From assembly GCA_025359965.1 (NCBI GenBank), contig JANYDC010000046.1, forward strand, positions 1 through 64,000: a stretch of DNA of 64,000 nt, in the 5' to 3' direction. Origin of the DNA: Pedosphaera sp. (GTDB lineage Bacteria; Verrucomicrobiota; Verrucomicrobiia; Limisphaerales; SXQI01). This document shows, piece after piece, positions 37,139-46,619 of the stretch. The notes under the pieces are model-generated. The model was not told the origin of the DNA, made no database searches, and saw nothing but the letters and a program-made list of their open reading frames with translations. How positions within the stretch are numbered: position 1 is the first letter of the stretch; every line of letters starts with the position of its first letter. Both the position numbers and the translations under genes were made by a program.

Positions 37139-37401
37139 ACGAGCCGACCACGATAGAAGCATGCCTTCTGGAATTCCTCAGCAAAGGCGTGTTCAGCGAG
37201 GAAATCCGGGTCACCGTCGACACTGATCTGGTGGAAAACGGTTTTGATTCACTATCACTGGTGTCACTGCTAGTGTTCATCGAAAGAACCTACGGACTGT
37301 GGATACCACAAAATGAGATCAACGAAACGAACCTCAAAAACATCGGTGCCATGGCCGCCATGGTCCTGCGCCGGTTGAATGAAGGCGCGTCTTCCTCATA
37401 A
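37135..37401 (+). CDS. Acyl carrier protein
   Basis: An 88-residue carrier protein. The phosphopantetheine attachment site is Ser39 in GFDSLSLV, and four helices can be drawn around it. It is coupled to the ligase by an ATGA overlap and overlaps the next gene by 23 bases, so it probably carries the starter or growing chain for this operon. A second ACP is encoded in the opposite operon at 52765. Confidence 0.9.
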   Translation: MNEPTTIEACLLEFLSKGVFSEEIRVTVDTDLVENGFDSLSLVSLLVFIERTYGLWIPQNEINETNLKNIGAMAAMVLRRLNEGASSS

Positions 37402-38635
37402 CGGTTGCGACACCCTGATGCTGGGGTTCGATTATGAACTGCGCCGCCGCGGTTTTGCAGGCAATTCATGCCAAATAGTGCTTGGGCTCAAAACCGCCGT
37501 AGCCGCTTCCCTATTGGAACAGCGAATCGCCGACTTGGTGCGCCTGCATCCGATCCTAGCCTCCAAACCGTTGCGTGGATTTAGACCACGTTGGGAACCA
37601 ACCGGCAAAAAGGTCCAGGTTCGTATACACGCCAACGCCCCAAATCTGATGCAAAGTCTCTTCAATGAGCGACTGGATATTCATCAAGGCGAACTCATTC
37701 GATTTGACCTCGTCGGGCAAAGTTTAGTTTTCACATGGGCGCACGCGTTGATGGATGCCAAGAGTGCTGAATATTTCCTGGCAATGGTTGGGGATGTAAA
37801 TGTCCCCGTACCCGAAACTGGCAAGGATTGGTATGCCGAACGCGGCACCAGGGCAGGAAGCCTGCGCGCCAGAGGCAAACAGGCCTGGCTCGAGCTACAC
37901 CGGCTGGAAAAGTTCAAAACCGCCCTGCCCGTTTCGCTCGGCACTTTGCGGCCCCCTAAATCCCCTACCCTCATTTACAAAGTCGTGGCTTTATCCCGTG
38001 AGGACACCGTATGCGCTCGTGCCAATGCCAGCAGGCTGTGCGGATTCCTTGGGGATACGAGCTTTCATCTGGCCGTGACGCTGGTGGAGTTGCATGAGTT
38101 GCAAAGTAGAACCGAACGTCCGAGTGCGAGCTATGTCGTCCCCATCCCGGTAAGCCTGCGACCCAAGGGTTCGCGAGCGCCTCTTTTTTCCAACCAAGTC
38201 ACGATGATGCTCCATCAGTTTCTGCCAGCGGAAGTCTCAACAGTTGAGCGAGCCGTGGCGGCGGTGAAAACCCAGCAGAATGACTTTTTTCGGGACAATC
38301 AGATTGATGCGGGCATCACTCTCGCACACTTTTTCCGGCGACTTCCAATGTGGTTCTATATGCGCATGATCAAACACGAATTGCGCGGGGAAATCTGCTC
38401 CCTCTTTTTTGGGGATACGGCCGCAGTTGACTCGGCCCTTAGGCACTTTATGGGTGCGGCGATTGAAACTTTTGCTCACGTGCCAGCAGTAACACTGCCG
38501 CCGGGCATAGGTGTTGTGTTCCACCGAGTCCGCGAGCAATTGCAGTTTACCCTGGTTTACGCTGAAGGCGTGTTGACCTCCGCTGAGGCGGATACTTTTT
38601 CGAATCGCTTGCGAGATCGGCTACTCAACCCATGA
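37379..38635 (+). CDS. Condensation-domain-like acyltransferase
   Basis: A 418-residue protein with the two-lobe layout of chloramphenicol-acetyltransferase/condensation or WS/DGAT-type acyltransferases. The active-site box is WAHALMDAKS near 119-128, that is HAxxDA where HHxxxDG is usual, so the second His and the Gly are changed. No membrane segment is seen. It may move an acyl chain from ACP to an alcohol or amine. Starts at 37379 or 37418 are both possible; neither has a clear ribosome-binding site, as expected for coupled translation. Family assignment is from general fold features, so it is tentative. Confidence 0.6.
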   Translation: MKARLPHNGCDTLMLGFDYELRRRGFAGNSCQIVLGLKTAVAASLLEQRIADLVRLHPILASKPLRGFRPRWEPTGKKVQVRIHANAPNLMQSLFNERLDIHQGELIRFDLVGQSLVFTWAHALMDAKSAEYFLAMVGDVNVPVPETGKDWYAERGTRAGSLRARGKQAWLELHRLEKFKTALPVSLGTLRPPKSPTLIYKVVALSREDTVCARANASRLCGFLGDTSFHLAVTLVELHELQSRTERPSASYVVPIPVSLRPKGSRAPLFSNQVTMMLHQFLPAEVSTVERAVAAVKTQQNDFFRDNQIDAGITLAHFFRRLPMWFYMRMIKHELRGEICSLFFGDTAAVDSALRHFMGAAIETFAHVPAVTLPPGIGVVFHRVREQLQFTLVYAEGVLTSAEADTFSNRLRDRLLNP

Positions 38636-39768
38636 ATCGGACATTCGACATTGCAGTCGTTGGTGCCGGTGCGGCGGGAATCGCGGCGGCCGTGACTGCG
38701 GCGCGCAGCGGTTGCGCCACCATCCTGCTCGATGAGCGTTCTGCGGCAGGTGGCACAGGCGGATTCAGCGGCCTTACCACACTCTGTGGACTGTACGACG
38801 AGGAAGGAAATTTTCTAAATGAAGGCTTCTCCCGCGAGTTCGCTGGGGCACTGGCAGACCACTCAAATGAAACCAGAAGCACGGCGACCAACTTCCAAGC
38901 ACATTCCTTGAACGTTGTAAAAATGGGCCGAGTCTTGGTGCTTAGATACCAACAAGAGGCATTTCGTGCCGCCGCCGCAGACTTGCTGGGCTCGACTCCT
39001 CATCTAAAAACCAGTTGGTCCACGCCATTGGCCGGAGTGGATGTGGAAGCCAGCCGGATTGTGCGCCTCAACGGCTTTGATGTGGGTGCAGTTATTGATT
39101 GCAGCGGCAGTGCTCAAGTCGCCGGAGCGATCGGTGAGGAGTGCCTGAAGACGGACGAAACCACGCAGTCACCAGCGATCCTTTTTTTATTGCTCAACGT
39201 ACAGCACAGCTTTACTACGCCCGCTGCCACAGCTCAAGTATTGCTACCCCTCGCACGGGCCGGATTCCCCCCTCTGAGCTTCCAAAGCGATCTGCTGCAG
39301 GACAGAGTCACAGTCAAATTCACAGGACGGCCAGACCAGGTCAAAGATGTGATCGCCTTTCTACAGAAAAATATCAGCGGCTTTGAGAACTGCCACAGTC
39401 CGCAATCTGAATTCAAACCAACGCAACGTTCAGGGCGAATGATTATCGGCCGTTACCTGCTAACCGGGCAGGATGTGCTGTCAGCAGGCAAATTTCCTGA
39501 TGCAGTTGCCCGATGCGCCTGGCCCATTGAACAATGGGGAGCCGATGGCACGGCTAGTTTTAGATACCTGGCGGCCGGAACGCACTACGAAATCCCAGCA
39601 CGATCATTGCAGTCCAGGCAGGTTCCCAATCTTTTCATGGCTGGAAAAACCATCAGCGCCGACACTGACGCCATCGGCAGTGCGAGAGTGATGGGTTGCT
39701 GCCTCGCAACCGGGGAGGCTGCAGCTGTTTTGGCAGCAAATTTTCTCGACAAAAAATTCCACGGATGA
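38632..39768 (+). CDS. FAD-dependent oxidoreductase
   Basis: A 378-residue flavoprotein with the dinucleotide fold VVGAGAAGIAAA at 9-20 and the ATILLDERSAAGGTGG region that contacts FAD. The C-terminal FAD motif is NLFMAGKTISADTDAIGSARVMG. It resembles the FAD-dependent oxidoreductases of the PF12831/thiazole-biosynthesis-like group. It may desaturate or hydroxylate the starter or chain. It overlaps both neighbours by ATGA, so it is a fixed part of the operon, but such an enzyme is not a core part of known aryl-polyene sets. Confidence 0.75.
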   Translation: MNRTFDIAVVGAGAAGIAAAVTAARSGCATILLDERSAAGGTGGFSGLTTLCGLYDEEGNFLNEGFSREFAGALADHSNETRSTATNFQAHSLNVVKMGRVLVLRYQQEAFRAAAADLLGSTPHLKTSWSTPLAGVDVEASRIVRLNGFDVGAVIDCSGSAQVAGAIGEECLKTDETTQSPAILFLLLNVQHSFTTPAATAQVLLPLARAGFPPLSFQSDLLQDRVTVKFTGRPDQVKDVIAFLQKNISGFENCHSPQSEFKPTQRSGRMIIGRYLLTGQDVLSAGKFPDAVARCAWPIEQWGADGTASFRYLAAGTHYEIPARSLQSRQVPNLFMAGKTISADTDAIGSARVMGCCLATGEAAAVLAANFLDKKFHG

Positions 39769-40982
39769 CACTCGATTTCGAAAAACATTGGGAGAAAACC
39801 TTTCGCTATGCGAAAGCCAACTCCCCCTATTATCGTGAACTATTCCGGTCATCAAGTGACATGCCTAGGTTGGAAGATGTGCCGATGGTCGACAAAAAGA
39901 TTTTGTCAGAGCGCAACTTGGAGTTCCTGTCTGCGCCCAGGGAACGTATTGCTGAAATTGTCACGACGAGCGGCACAACCGGCAAGCCTTTGCTTTGGAT
40001 GCTCACCGATGGCGACTTGAAACGGCTTGCCCTAAACGAAAAACTTTCCTTCGAATGCGTAGGCTTGGCAGCGCACGACACCGTTCTGCTGGCCGTGGCA
40101 ATGGACCGTTGCTTCCTTGCCGGACTGGCCTACTGGCAGGGACTGCGCGAACTAGGTTGTGCGTCTGTCCGAGTCGGCCCGCCATCCGCCACGCTCATTT
40201 TGGAAATGATCGACCGCATCCAACCCACAGCAATTATAGCTGTGCCCTCGTTTTTACGGGTCATCGCCGAAAAAGCGGCCGAGGCTAAATACGATTTGAA
40301 GAACAGCCCGATCAGGAAAACCGTTTGCATCGGTGAGCCCGTGAGGGACGCATCATTCAATCTCAACACTTCGGGGCGCGCCATTGAAGCGGCTTGGGGA
40401 GCACGGGCTTATTCCACCTATGGAGTTACAGAACTGGCAAACTCGTTATGCGAATGTGACGCGGGTCAGGGTGGACATCTGCATGATGCAATGTTGCACA
40501 TCGAAATTGTTGATGACGATGGCAAGCACCTTCCCGACGGCGTGGTTGGCGAGGTTGTGGCGACGACTTTTGGCGTTGAGGCCATGCCCGTGATCCGTTA
40601 CCGCACTGGCGATTGCGCGGCTCTCTTTCGCAGTCCGTGCGCCTGCGGCCGCACGACGCCCCGACTGGGCCCAATCGTCGGACGAAAGAATCAAAAACTA
40701 AAATTCAAGGGTGCCTCGTTGTTCCCGTCTTCTTTGCAAACGGTGTTGGATGAATTCAATGGCGTGGAAAGTTATGTCATTGTGGTACGCATGGAGGCTG
40801 AACTTTCCGATTCAATCGAAGTGTTGGTTCAAGGCCAGGTTGCGGTGGAGATGCTGCGTGAGGCGATTCAGGCGAGGACGAAAATTGCTCCTAAGGTTCG
40901 CCATGCGTCGCGCGAGGAAATCGAAGCACTGCAAATGCCACCGCAGGCGCGTAAACGGAATACATTTGTTGATCTCCGATGA
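39765..40982 (+). CDS. PaaK-like phenylacetate-CoA ligase family enzyme
   Basis: A 405-residue adenylating enzyme from ATG 39765 (ATGA overlap with the oxidoreductase stop). Motifs are VTTSGTTGKP near 63-72, YGVTELA, YRTGDCA, and the Cys-rich PCACGRT typical of PaaK-type ligases. The C-terminal Lys lies in ARKRNTF. PaaK relatives activate aryl acids, so this could prepare an aromatic acid starter. It is the second acyl-activating enzyme in the same operon, which suggests two different acids are activated. Confidence 0.82.
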   Translation: MTLDFEKHWEKTFRYAKANSPYYRELFRSSSDMPRLEDVPMVDKKILSERNLEFLSAPRERIAEIVTTSGTTGKPLLWMLTDGDLKRLALNEKLSFECVGLAAHDTVLLAVAMDRCFLAGLAYWQGLRELGCASVRVGPPSATLILEMIDRIQPTAIIAVPSFLRVIAEKAAEAKYDLKNSPIRKTVCIGEPVRDASFNLNTSGRAIEAAWGARAYSTYGVTELANSLCECDAGQGGHLHDAMLHIEIVDDDGKHLPDGVVGEVVATTFGVEAMPVIRYRTGDCAALFRSPCACGRTTPRLGPIVGRKNQKLKFKGASLFPSSLQTVLDEFNGVESYVIVVRMEAELSDSIEVLVQGQVAVEMLREAIQARTKIAPKVRHASREEIEALQMPPQARKRNTFVDLR

Positions 40983-42115
40983 AAACTTGCGTCATTATTC
41001 CCTGCTTTAATCACGGCGGAACAGTGGCGAAGGTCGCTCGCGAAGCATTGGCATATTGTCCGGTCATCATCGTGGACGACGGGTCAACGGTGCCCCTGCC
41101 CGGGATGCCTGGATGCACTTTCGTTCGGTTGGAGCATAACTCAGGGAAAGGTGCCGCGCTGAGTGCTGGCTTTCGACGCGCGGGGGAACTTGGTTTCACT
41201 CATGCCATCACGATGGACTCGGATGGGCAGCACTTCGCCGAGGACCTGCCTAAGTTTCTGGCAAAGATGGCAACTCAGCCGGATGCGCTCGTGGTGGGCG
41301 TGCGGGATTTTTACTCCGCCGGATGCCCCACTCATCGACGCCGTTCCAACGCTGTATCATCATTCTGGTTCCGCGTGGAAACCGGCGTGCAACTCGGCGA
41401 CACTCAATGCGGATTTCGCTGTTACCCGATTGCGCTAACGCAACGCATCAAAGCGACATCAGGCCGCTATGCTTTTGAGATGGAAATCATGGTGCGCTCG
41501 TCATGGACAGGCACTCCAATTGTTTCCGTACCGGTGAAATGCACTTACGAACCTGAGCAAATCAGGCAATCGCATTTTCGCCCTGTTCGCGATCTGGCTC
41601 ATATCACGCTCATGAACATTCGCCTGGTGCTGCAATCGTGGGTTGTGCCGCTGGCGCTGCGTGTGGCTTGGTCCGAAGGTCGCAACCCCTCGTTGGGCGC
41701 TGCCGCCAGCGAGTTCTTTTCCGAGCATGCGCATGATCCATGGTCGATGTCGCTGGCGGTGGGGCTCGGATTGTTTTTTGGAATCGTGCCTATTTACGGG
41801 CTTCAATTAGTGATCGCGCTGGTTGTGGCGCATCGTCTGGGCTTGAACAAAGCCATCACGGCGGTGGCTAGCAACATTTCCATTCCGCCAATGATTCCTA
41901 TCATCATTTTCGGGTCATTGATGTTGGGGCACTGGCTTTTTACAGGAGAGGTAATCGCATTATCACTCAAGGAAATAACTCGGGCACACGCTGCCAAGTA
42001 TTTCTGGGAATGGTTGGCGGGCAGCATGGCCCTTGCTGTGATTGTGAGCATAACCGGAATCATCGTCTTCTACGCCGTTGCGAAATTGACGCATCGAAGG
42101 TGGACCAAAGCATGA
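40979..42115 (+). CDS. GT2 glycosyltransferase fused to DUF2062 membrane domain
   Basis: A 378-residue protein. The N-terminal GT-A domain has VDDGS (32-36) and the DSDGQH motif (80-85) expected for metal and nucleotide-sugar binding. Residues about 235-375 are a DUF2062 domain with three to four membrane segments (GLFFGIVPIYGLQL, IPPMIPIIIFG). Such enzymes transfer sugars to polyprenyl phosphate or membrane lipids; GT2/DUF2062 genes are common in aryl-polyene-type clusters. It is coupled by ATGA overlaps on both sides. Confidence 0.85.
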   Translation: MKTCVIIPCFNHGGTVAKVAREALAYCPVIIVDDGSTVPLPGMPGCTFVRLEHNSGKGAALSAGFRRAGELGFTHAITMDSDGQHFAEDLPKFLAKMATQPDALVVGVRDFYSAGCPTHRRRSNAVSSFWFRVETGVQLGDTQCGFRCYPIALTQRIKATSGRYAFEMEIMVRSSWTGTPIVSVPVKCTYEPEQIRQSHFRPVRDLAHITLMNIRLVLQSWVVPLALRVAWSEGRNPSLGAAASEFFSEHAHDPWSMSLAVGLGLFFGIVPIYGLQLVIALVVAHRLGLNKAITAVASNISIPPMIPIIIFGSLMLGHWLFTGEVIALSLKEITRAHAAKYFWEWLAGSMALAVIVSITGIIVFYAVAKLTHRRWTKA

Positions 42116-45100
42116 ATTTGGGCCTCTACACCCGTCTCTACCTGTGGTTGGTGGCGCACCGCCGCTGGGTGCTCGGCGTGACGGTGTTGCTGACGGCGGT
42201 CAGCGTGGCGGTTTCCCTGCGGATGGATTTGGATGAGGACATACTCACCACACTTCCTCAGAACGACAAATTGGTGGATGAATATCGGTACGCTCTTCGA
42301 AAGTTTCGCCAAATTGACCGGGTTTACATTGACGTTGGCATCGCCTCAGGTGAAACAGAATCACTCGGAGCTGCAGCAGACATGGTTTTCGGAGTGCTAT
42401 CCACCAACACTGCCTACGGACGGATTCTTTATCATGTCGAGACGGGCGGGGCGCAAAAGGTAATAAACTACCTGACCGGCGCACTGCCAAATTTGTTCAC
42501 TGAGGAGGATGGACCTACTCTGGCATCGAAGCTTGAACCAGCAACTGTGCGCGCACACCTAACCGATATGCGCCGCAAGCTGGCGGGGCCGGAAGGCATG
42601 GTGTTGAAAGATGTCGTTGCGGCTGATCCAGTGGGCATGACCTCCCTGGTAGTGGCGAAAGTCATGCCGTTGCAAACTGGCTTTGGCGACGCCCAGATAG
42701 TGGAAAGCCGTATCACGAGTGGGGATGGGCGCCATATTTTGATGATGGCCGAGCCAAAACTCCCATCGTCCAATTCAGGGGCCAGCCAGGTGCTTGTGCA
42801 AGACCTCATCCGTTTGGCGCGCAGTGTTGAGTCTCAGTTTCCCGGCGTGCATGTTGCCATTACGGGCGGTCACCGTATGGCGGTGGATAACGCGACCATC
42901 ATCAAGAGTGACGCGACCCGCTGCATTTCAATCGGCATGGCTGGGATGCTGGCACTTTATCTGGTGTCCTACCGGCGGCGATGGCTGGCCGGCATAACAT
43001 TTCTGCCTTCGCTGTTCAGCACGCTGGTGGCAGGCGCCGTCCTTGCAGTGACCCAGAGGCATTTGTCAGCCATCTCCCTGGGATTTGCCACCATCGCACT
43101 CGGTGTCACGGTGGATTACGCAATTTATATCATTTATCACCTCGAAGACGCGTCAGCCCGAGACCGGCGAACAGTCGGAACGAATCTGAGTCAGTTGGTG
43201 TTTCCCATCATAGTGGGTGCGTTGACCACGATCGCCGCATTTCTGGTAATGATGACCTCCCCCATGCGAGGCTACCAACAACTGGGGCTTTTTGGAGTGG
43301 TCGGCGTGGTACTTTCCGTGGCATTCGCTTTGATAATCCTGCCATTGCTCGTGCCAATGGTAAAAACGAAAGCCCAGCCGCCTTTGTGGCTGACTCAGTG
43401 GCTTGAAAATTTCTTTAAATGGCAATCGCGACGACGCTTCTGGCTTCTGGCTTTGATAGGCATTATAAGCCTGATTACTGGTTTCGGTGTTCGGCGGGTT
43501 AGGTTTGAAGGCGACATCGCCAAACTCAATGGCATCACGGAATCGACTCGGACCGATGATGCGTTAATTACCAAAACATGGGGCAGCGCATTCGGAATGA
43601 CTTTGATTGTGGCACGGGGGGCAACTACTGAGGAGGCATTGGCTCAAAATGATCGTGTCGCTGAGGTCTTAAGTCACGCCACAAATGTTTCCGCCTTTTA
43701 TTCGCTGTCATCCATTTGCCCTTCGAAGACAACTCAGGAGGAAAATTTCCGTCGCTGGCAGCGGTTTTGGACGCCTACGAGAAAAGAAAGACTGCGTGAG
43801 ACGTTGCAGCAAGTCGGCGAGGAACTGGGATTCCGCGAGGGCGCGTTTGAGACATTTTGGGAACGTCTGCGAGGTCAGCAGTCCCTTATCACAATAGCAA
43901 TGTTCCATGGAACACCGCTCGAGCAGGCATTGAGCGAAAGAGTCGCCGTCGGTGAGGGCGACAATGCAGTGAGCACCCTGGTTAAGTTGAAGCGTCGAGA
44001 AATCGCAGGAGACCTTCGGCAAATACTGCCTGAGACCATCGTGCTCGATCAAAAGGGATTCGCTGATCACATCGCGAAAATGGCGAAGAAAGGGCTGGGG
44101 CATTTCGCCTTGTGGACCAGCATTGCGGTGGCCGGGATTCTTTATCTGACACTTGCGTCAGCGGAGCTGGTTTTTGCAACGCTGCTGCCGCTGGCATTCG
44201 GACTACTTTGGACGTTTGGAGCGATGGGCTGGCTGGGTGTGCCCATTGATCTGATGAACAGCATCTTCGTCATCTTCATCATCGGTGTAGGAGAGGACTA
44301 CAGCGTTTTCTTCGTGGCAAGCAAGCTGGACGGATGGCGAGGAAAACCACCGTTGGCTGCGGTTACAACGGCATCAGTGCTTATATCGGCTCTGACGACT
44401 ATTTTTGGGTTTGGAGTGCTCATCATCGCTAAACACCCGGTGCTTTTCTCCATGGGTGTCACCGTATTGTTGGGAATGACATTCACATTCATTGCCACGC
44501 TGATCCTCACTCCGATGTGCATGGATCTACTGCTCTTCAAAAAATCACCACGTCGCGCCCCGCGATGGTGGCATTTGATTTCAAGCCTCTGGGTGCTGCT
44601 ACATCTGGGCGCCTGCCAGGTATTTCTTTATTACGTGTTGAGGCCGATGTTGTTCATCATTTCCCCGCGTTCGGCAGTCCACAGGCTGCGCCGCGCCACT
44701 CGTTGGTTGGCGCGTGGCGTGGTTAATGGCTTGCCCTTTGGAACACTAAAATTTCAGAATATCAGTTCAGCCACGTTTTCAGACCCAGCCATCGTCATTA
44801 GCAACCACCAATCAGCGGTGGATGTCATGCTGGTGGTTAGCCTGCCTGGGGATATAAGGCAAACGGCTAAGAAACGGGTCTTCGACGCCCCCATGCTCGG
44901 CCTGGGCTGCAAAATCCTTGGACATGTCATGGTCGAACCCGACGATCCGCAGACAACACTGCGCCGGTGTCGCGATGTGCTGGCAAGCGGTGCTTCGGTG
45001 CATTTTTATCCGGAGGGCACACGCTCCCGTGATGGTTTTGTGAGGCGCTTCCATCGGGGGGCATTTGAGCTGGCTATTGAACTGAGGCAGGACATTCTGC

Positions 45101-45942
45101 CTGTGGTGCTGTGCGACACCAACACAGCCATGCCTCGCGATGCCTATTGGTTCGAGCCGTTCACAACCACAGTCAGGGCTTTGCCGCGTGTCACGCCACA
45201 AAATTTTGATTACTCGCAGGGTGTCGCGGCCTTGATGAAACATTGCGAAACCATCGTGCGCTGCGGACTGCAGGGGCAGCTTGATGCAATCAATACACCG
45301 CAAGTCGTCCGACGCAAGACCTGCCGCCTCTACCGCTACCAATCCAAATATGTCGAACAGTTCGTCTACTGGAAAATGAAGTTGGACCCGGTCTTCAAAG
45401 TGTTGGATCAAGTGGCGCCACGACATGCCCATGTTGTTGATCTGGGTTGCGGATATGGCATAACGACTCACTGGCTGTCGGCATTTACCGAAACGCGCAC
45501 GTTTTGGGGCTTGGATTATGACGAGGACAAAATACGCGTCGCCCAGTGTACTGCCGAGGAGAATCCCCGTGTCCACTTCACGCATGGGGATATTTTCACC
45601 GCTGATTACCCCCCCTGCGATACAGTTTTACTCATCGATGTGCTGCACTACTGGACACCGGAAAAACAACAATTGATTCTGTGCAAAGCCCGCGAGGCTT
45701 TGCGTCCCGGCGGGCGGCTGGTGCTCAGGGACGGCGCACGTGCTTCCAATAAAGCCCATCGCCGTGTGCATCGCTGGGAAGAGTTCGCCACTCGCACAGG
45801 CATGAATCGAACAAAGGAGGGCCTGCACTTTCAGACTCGAGCAGAATTGGAGTCCATGCTGGGGCGGGCAGGATTTGCGGGATGGGAAATCAAGAACGAT
45901 GCCGGCAACAATTCTAACACGATGTTGGTGGCGTCTGTTTAG
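42112..45942 (+). CDS. MMPL exporter - PlsC acyltransferase - methyltransferase fusion
   Basis: A 1276-residue protein from ATG 42112 (ATGA with the GT2 stop). Residues 1-805 are a full RND/MMPL transporter: a first membrane helix near 17-36, helix bundles near 265-420 and 660-800, a helix near 438-458, and two outside loops. Residues about 880-1040 form a PlsC domain (SNHQSAVD, YPEGTRSRDG). Residues about 1065-1270 form a class I SAM methyltransferase (VVDLGCGYG near 1105, DTVLLIDVLHYW). So export, acyl transfer and methylation are on one chain. In known aryl-polyene sets these are separate proteins. Its 3' end overlaps the converging PlsC gene by 29 bases. Confidence 0.85.
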   Translation: MNLGLYTRLYLWLVAHRRWVLGVTVLLTAVSVAVSLRMDLDEDILTTLPQNDKLVDEYRYALRKFRQIDRVYIDVGIASGETESLGAAADMVFGVLSTNTAYGRILYHVETGGAQKVINYLTGALPNLFTEEDGPTLASKLEPATVRAHLTDMRRKLAGPEGMVLKDVVAADPVGMTSLVVAKVMPLQTGFGDAQIVESRITSGDGRHILMMAEPKLPSSNSGASQVLVQDLIRLARSVESQFPGVHVAITGGHRMAVDNATIIKSDATRCISIGMAGMLALYLVSYRRRWLAGITFLPSLFSTLVAGAVLAVTQRHLSAISLGFATIALGVTVDYAIYIIYHLEDASARDRRTVGTNLSQLVFPIIVGALTTIAAFLVMMTSPMRGYQQLGLFGVVGVVLSVAFALIILPLLVPMVKTKAQPPLWLTQWLENFFKWQSRRRFWLLALIGIISLITGFGVRRVRFEGDIAKLNGITESTRTDDALITKTWGSAFGMTLIVARGATTEEALAQNDRVAEVLSHATNVSAFYSLSSICPSKTTQEENFRRWQRFWTPTRKERLRETLQQVGEELGFREGAFETFWERLRGQQSLITIAMFHGTPLEQALSERVAVGEGDNAVSTLVKLKRREIAGDLRQILPETIVLDQKGFADHIAKMAKKGLGHFALWTSIAVAGILYLTLASAELVFATLLPLAFGLLWTFGAMGWLGVPIDLMNSIFVIFIIGVGEDYSVFFVASKLDGWRGKPPLAAVTTASVLISALTTIFGFGVLIIAKHPVLFSMGVTVLLGMTFTFIATLILTPMCMDLLLFKKSPRRAPRWWHLISSLWVLLHLGACQVFLYYVLRPMLFIISPRSAVHRLRRATRWLARGVVNGLPFGTLKFQNISSATFSDPAIVISNHQSAVDVMLVVSLPGDIRQTAKKRVFDAPMLGLGCKILGHVMVEPDDPQTTLRRCRDVLASGASVHFYPEGTRSRDGFVRRFHRGAFELAIELRQDILPVVLCDTNTAMPRDAYWFEPFTTTVRALPRVTPQNFDYSQGVAALMKHCETIVRCGLQGQLDAINTPQVVRRKTCRLYRYQSKYVEQFVYWKMKLDPVFKVLDQVAPRHAHVVDLGCGYGITTHWLSAFTETRTFWGLDYDEDKIRVAQCTAEENPRVHFTHGDIFTADYPPCDTVLLIDVLHYWTPEKQQLILCKAREALRPGGRLVLRDGARASNKAHRRVHRWEEFATRTGMNRTKEGLHFQTRAELESMLGRAGFAGWEIKNDAGNNSNTMLVASV

Positions 45943-46615
45943 CCGCAATGATTCGGTGACGCACTAATTCTGTGAATTCCTCACGCGGCAAAGGGAGATA
46001 TTCATTAGCCGGGATGGGTTCGCCAAAATGAACCTCAACTTTCCGCCAACCGCGGATGGGGTGGAACCTACCCGTCTTGGTGGACACCAACTGCATATTC
46101 TCGATGAAAACAGGGACGATCGGAAGGTGTGAGGCTTTGGCAATGTGATAAATTCCAGGCTGACAGACAGCCACGTTTACGCCGTCTCCGCGCGTGCCTT
46201 CGGGGAAAACAATTAGCTGGAAATCCTTTCCCGATCGACCGAATTCCTCCAGTTCGGCAATACGATTGGGGTTGAGCTTGCCTCGCTCAAGAAGGAAACC
46301 AGTTCGTTTGCTTAAAAACTGCCTAATCCATGAGGCTTGCCAGACTCCTTTATCTCCAAGCACAAGAATAGGGTAACACCGGGACCTCCAACACAGGGTG
46401 GATATGAGCAGGGTGTCGAGCAGGCTGACGTGATTCACCACGAACAAGTGGTTTTGTCCCCTTCGCAGGTGATGCATCCCATGCGTCCGGCGCAAAAACG
46501 GCAGCGCCATCAAGAATTGCATCAAGAATCCCAGAATAAATTGGATAAGCACCAGATCTCGCGAAACCCTTGGTGAATTTGGCGGCACCTGACTTGATCC
46601 CTGGCCTAAGTCCAT
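45914..46615 (-). CDS. PlsC-type 1-acylglycerol-3-phosphate acyltransferase
   Basis: A 233-residue acyltransferase with an N-terminal membrane segment (20-42), the catalytic His62-Asp67 box NHVSLLD and the FPEGTR box near 136. It lies at the end of the minus-strand operon, 4 bases after the C45 gene, and its 3' end overlaps the MMPL fusion gene by 29 bases. It may place the acyl chain on a membrane lipid. It is a second PlsC domain besides the one in the fusion protein. Confidence 0.85.
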   Translation of the reverse strand: MDLGQGSSQVPPNSPRVSRDLVLIQFILGFLMQFLMALPFLRRTHGMHHLRRGQNHLFVVNHVSLLDTLLISTLCWRSRCYPILVLGDKGVWQASWIRQFLSKRTGFLLERGKLNPNRIAELEEFGRSGKDFQLIVFPEGTRGDGVNVAVCQPGIYHIAKASHLPIVPVFIENMQLVSTKTGRFHPIRGWRKVEVHFGEPIPANEYLPLPREEFTELVRHRIIAAKQTPPTSC

Positions 46616-46619
46616 CGGC

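Noticed and set aside
44812-45585. 257-codon minus-strand open frame
   Set aside because: It is antisense to the PlsC and methyltransferase domains of the fusion protein.
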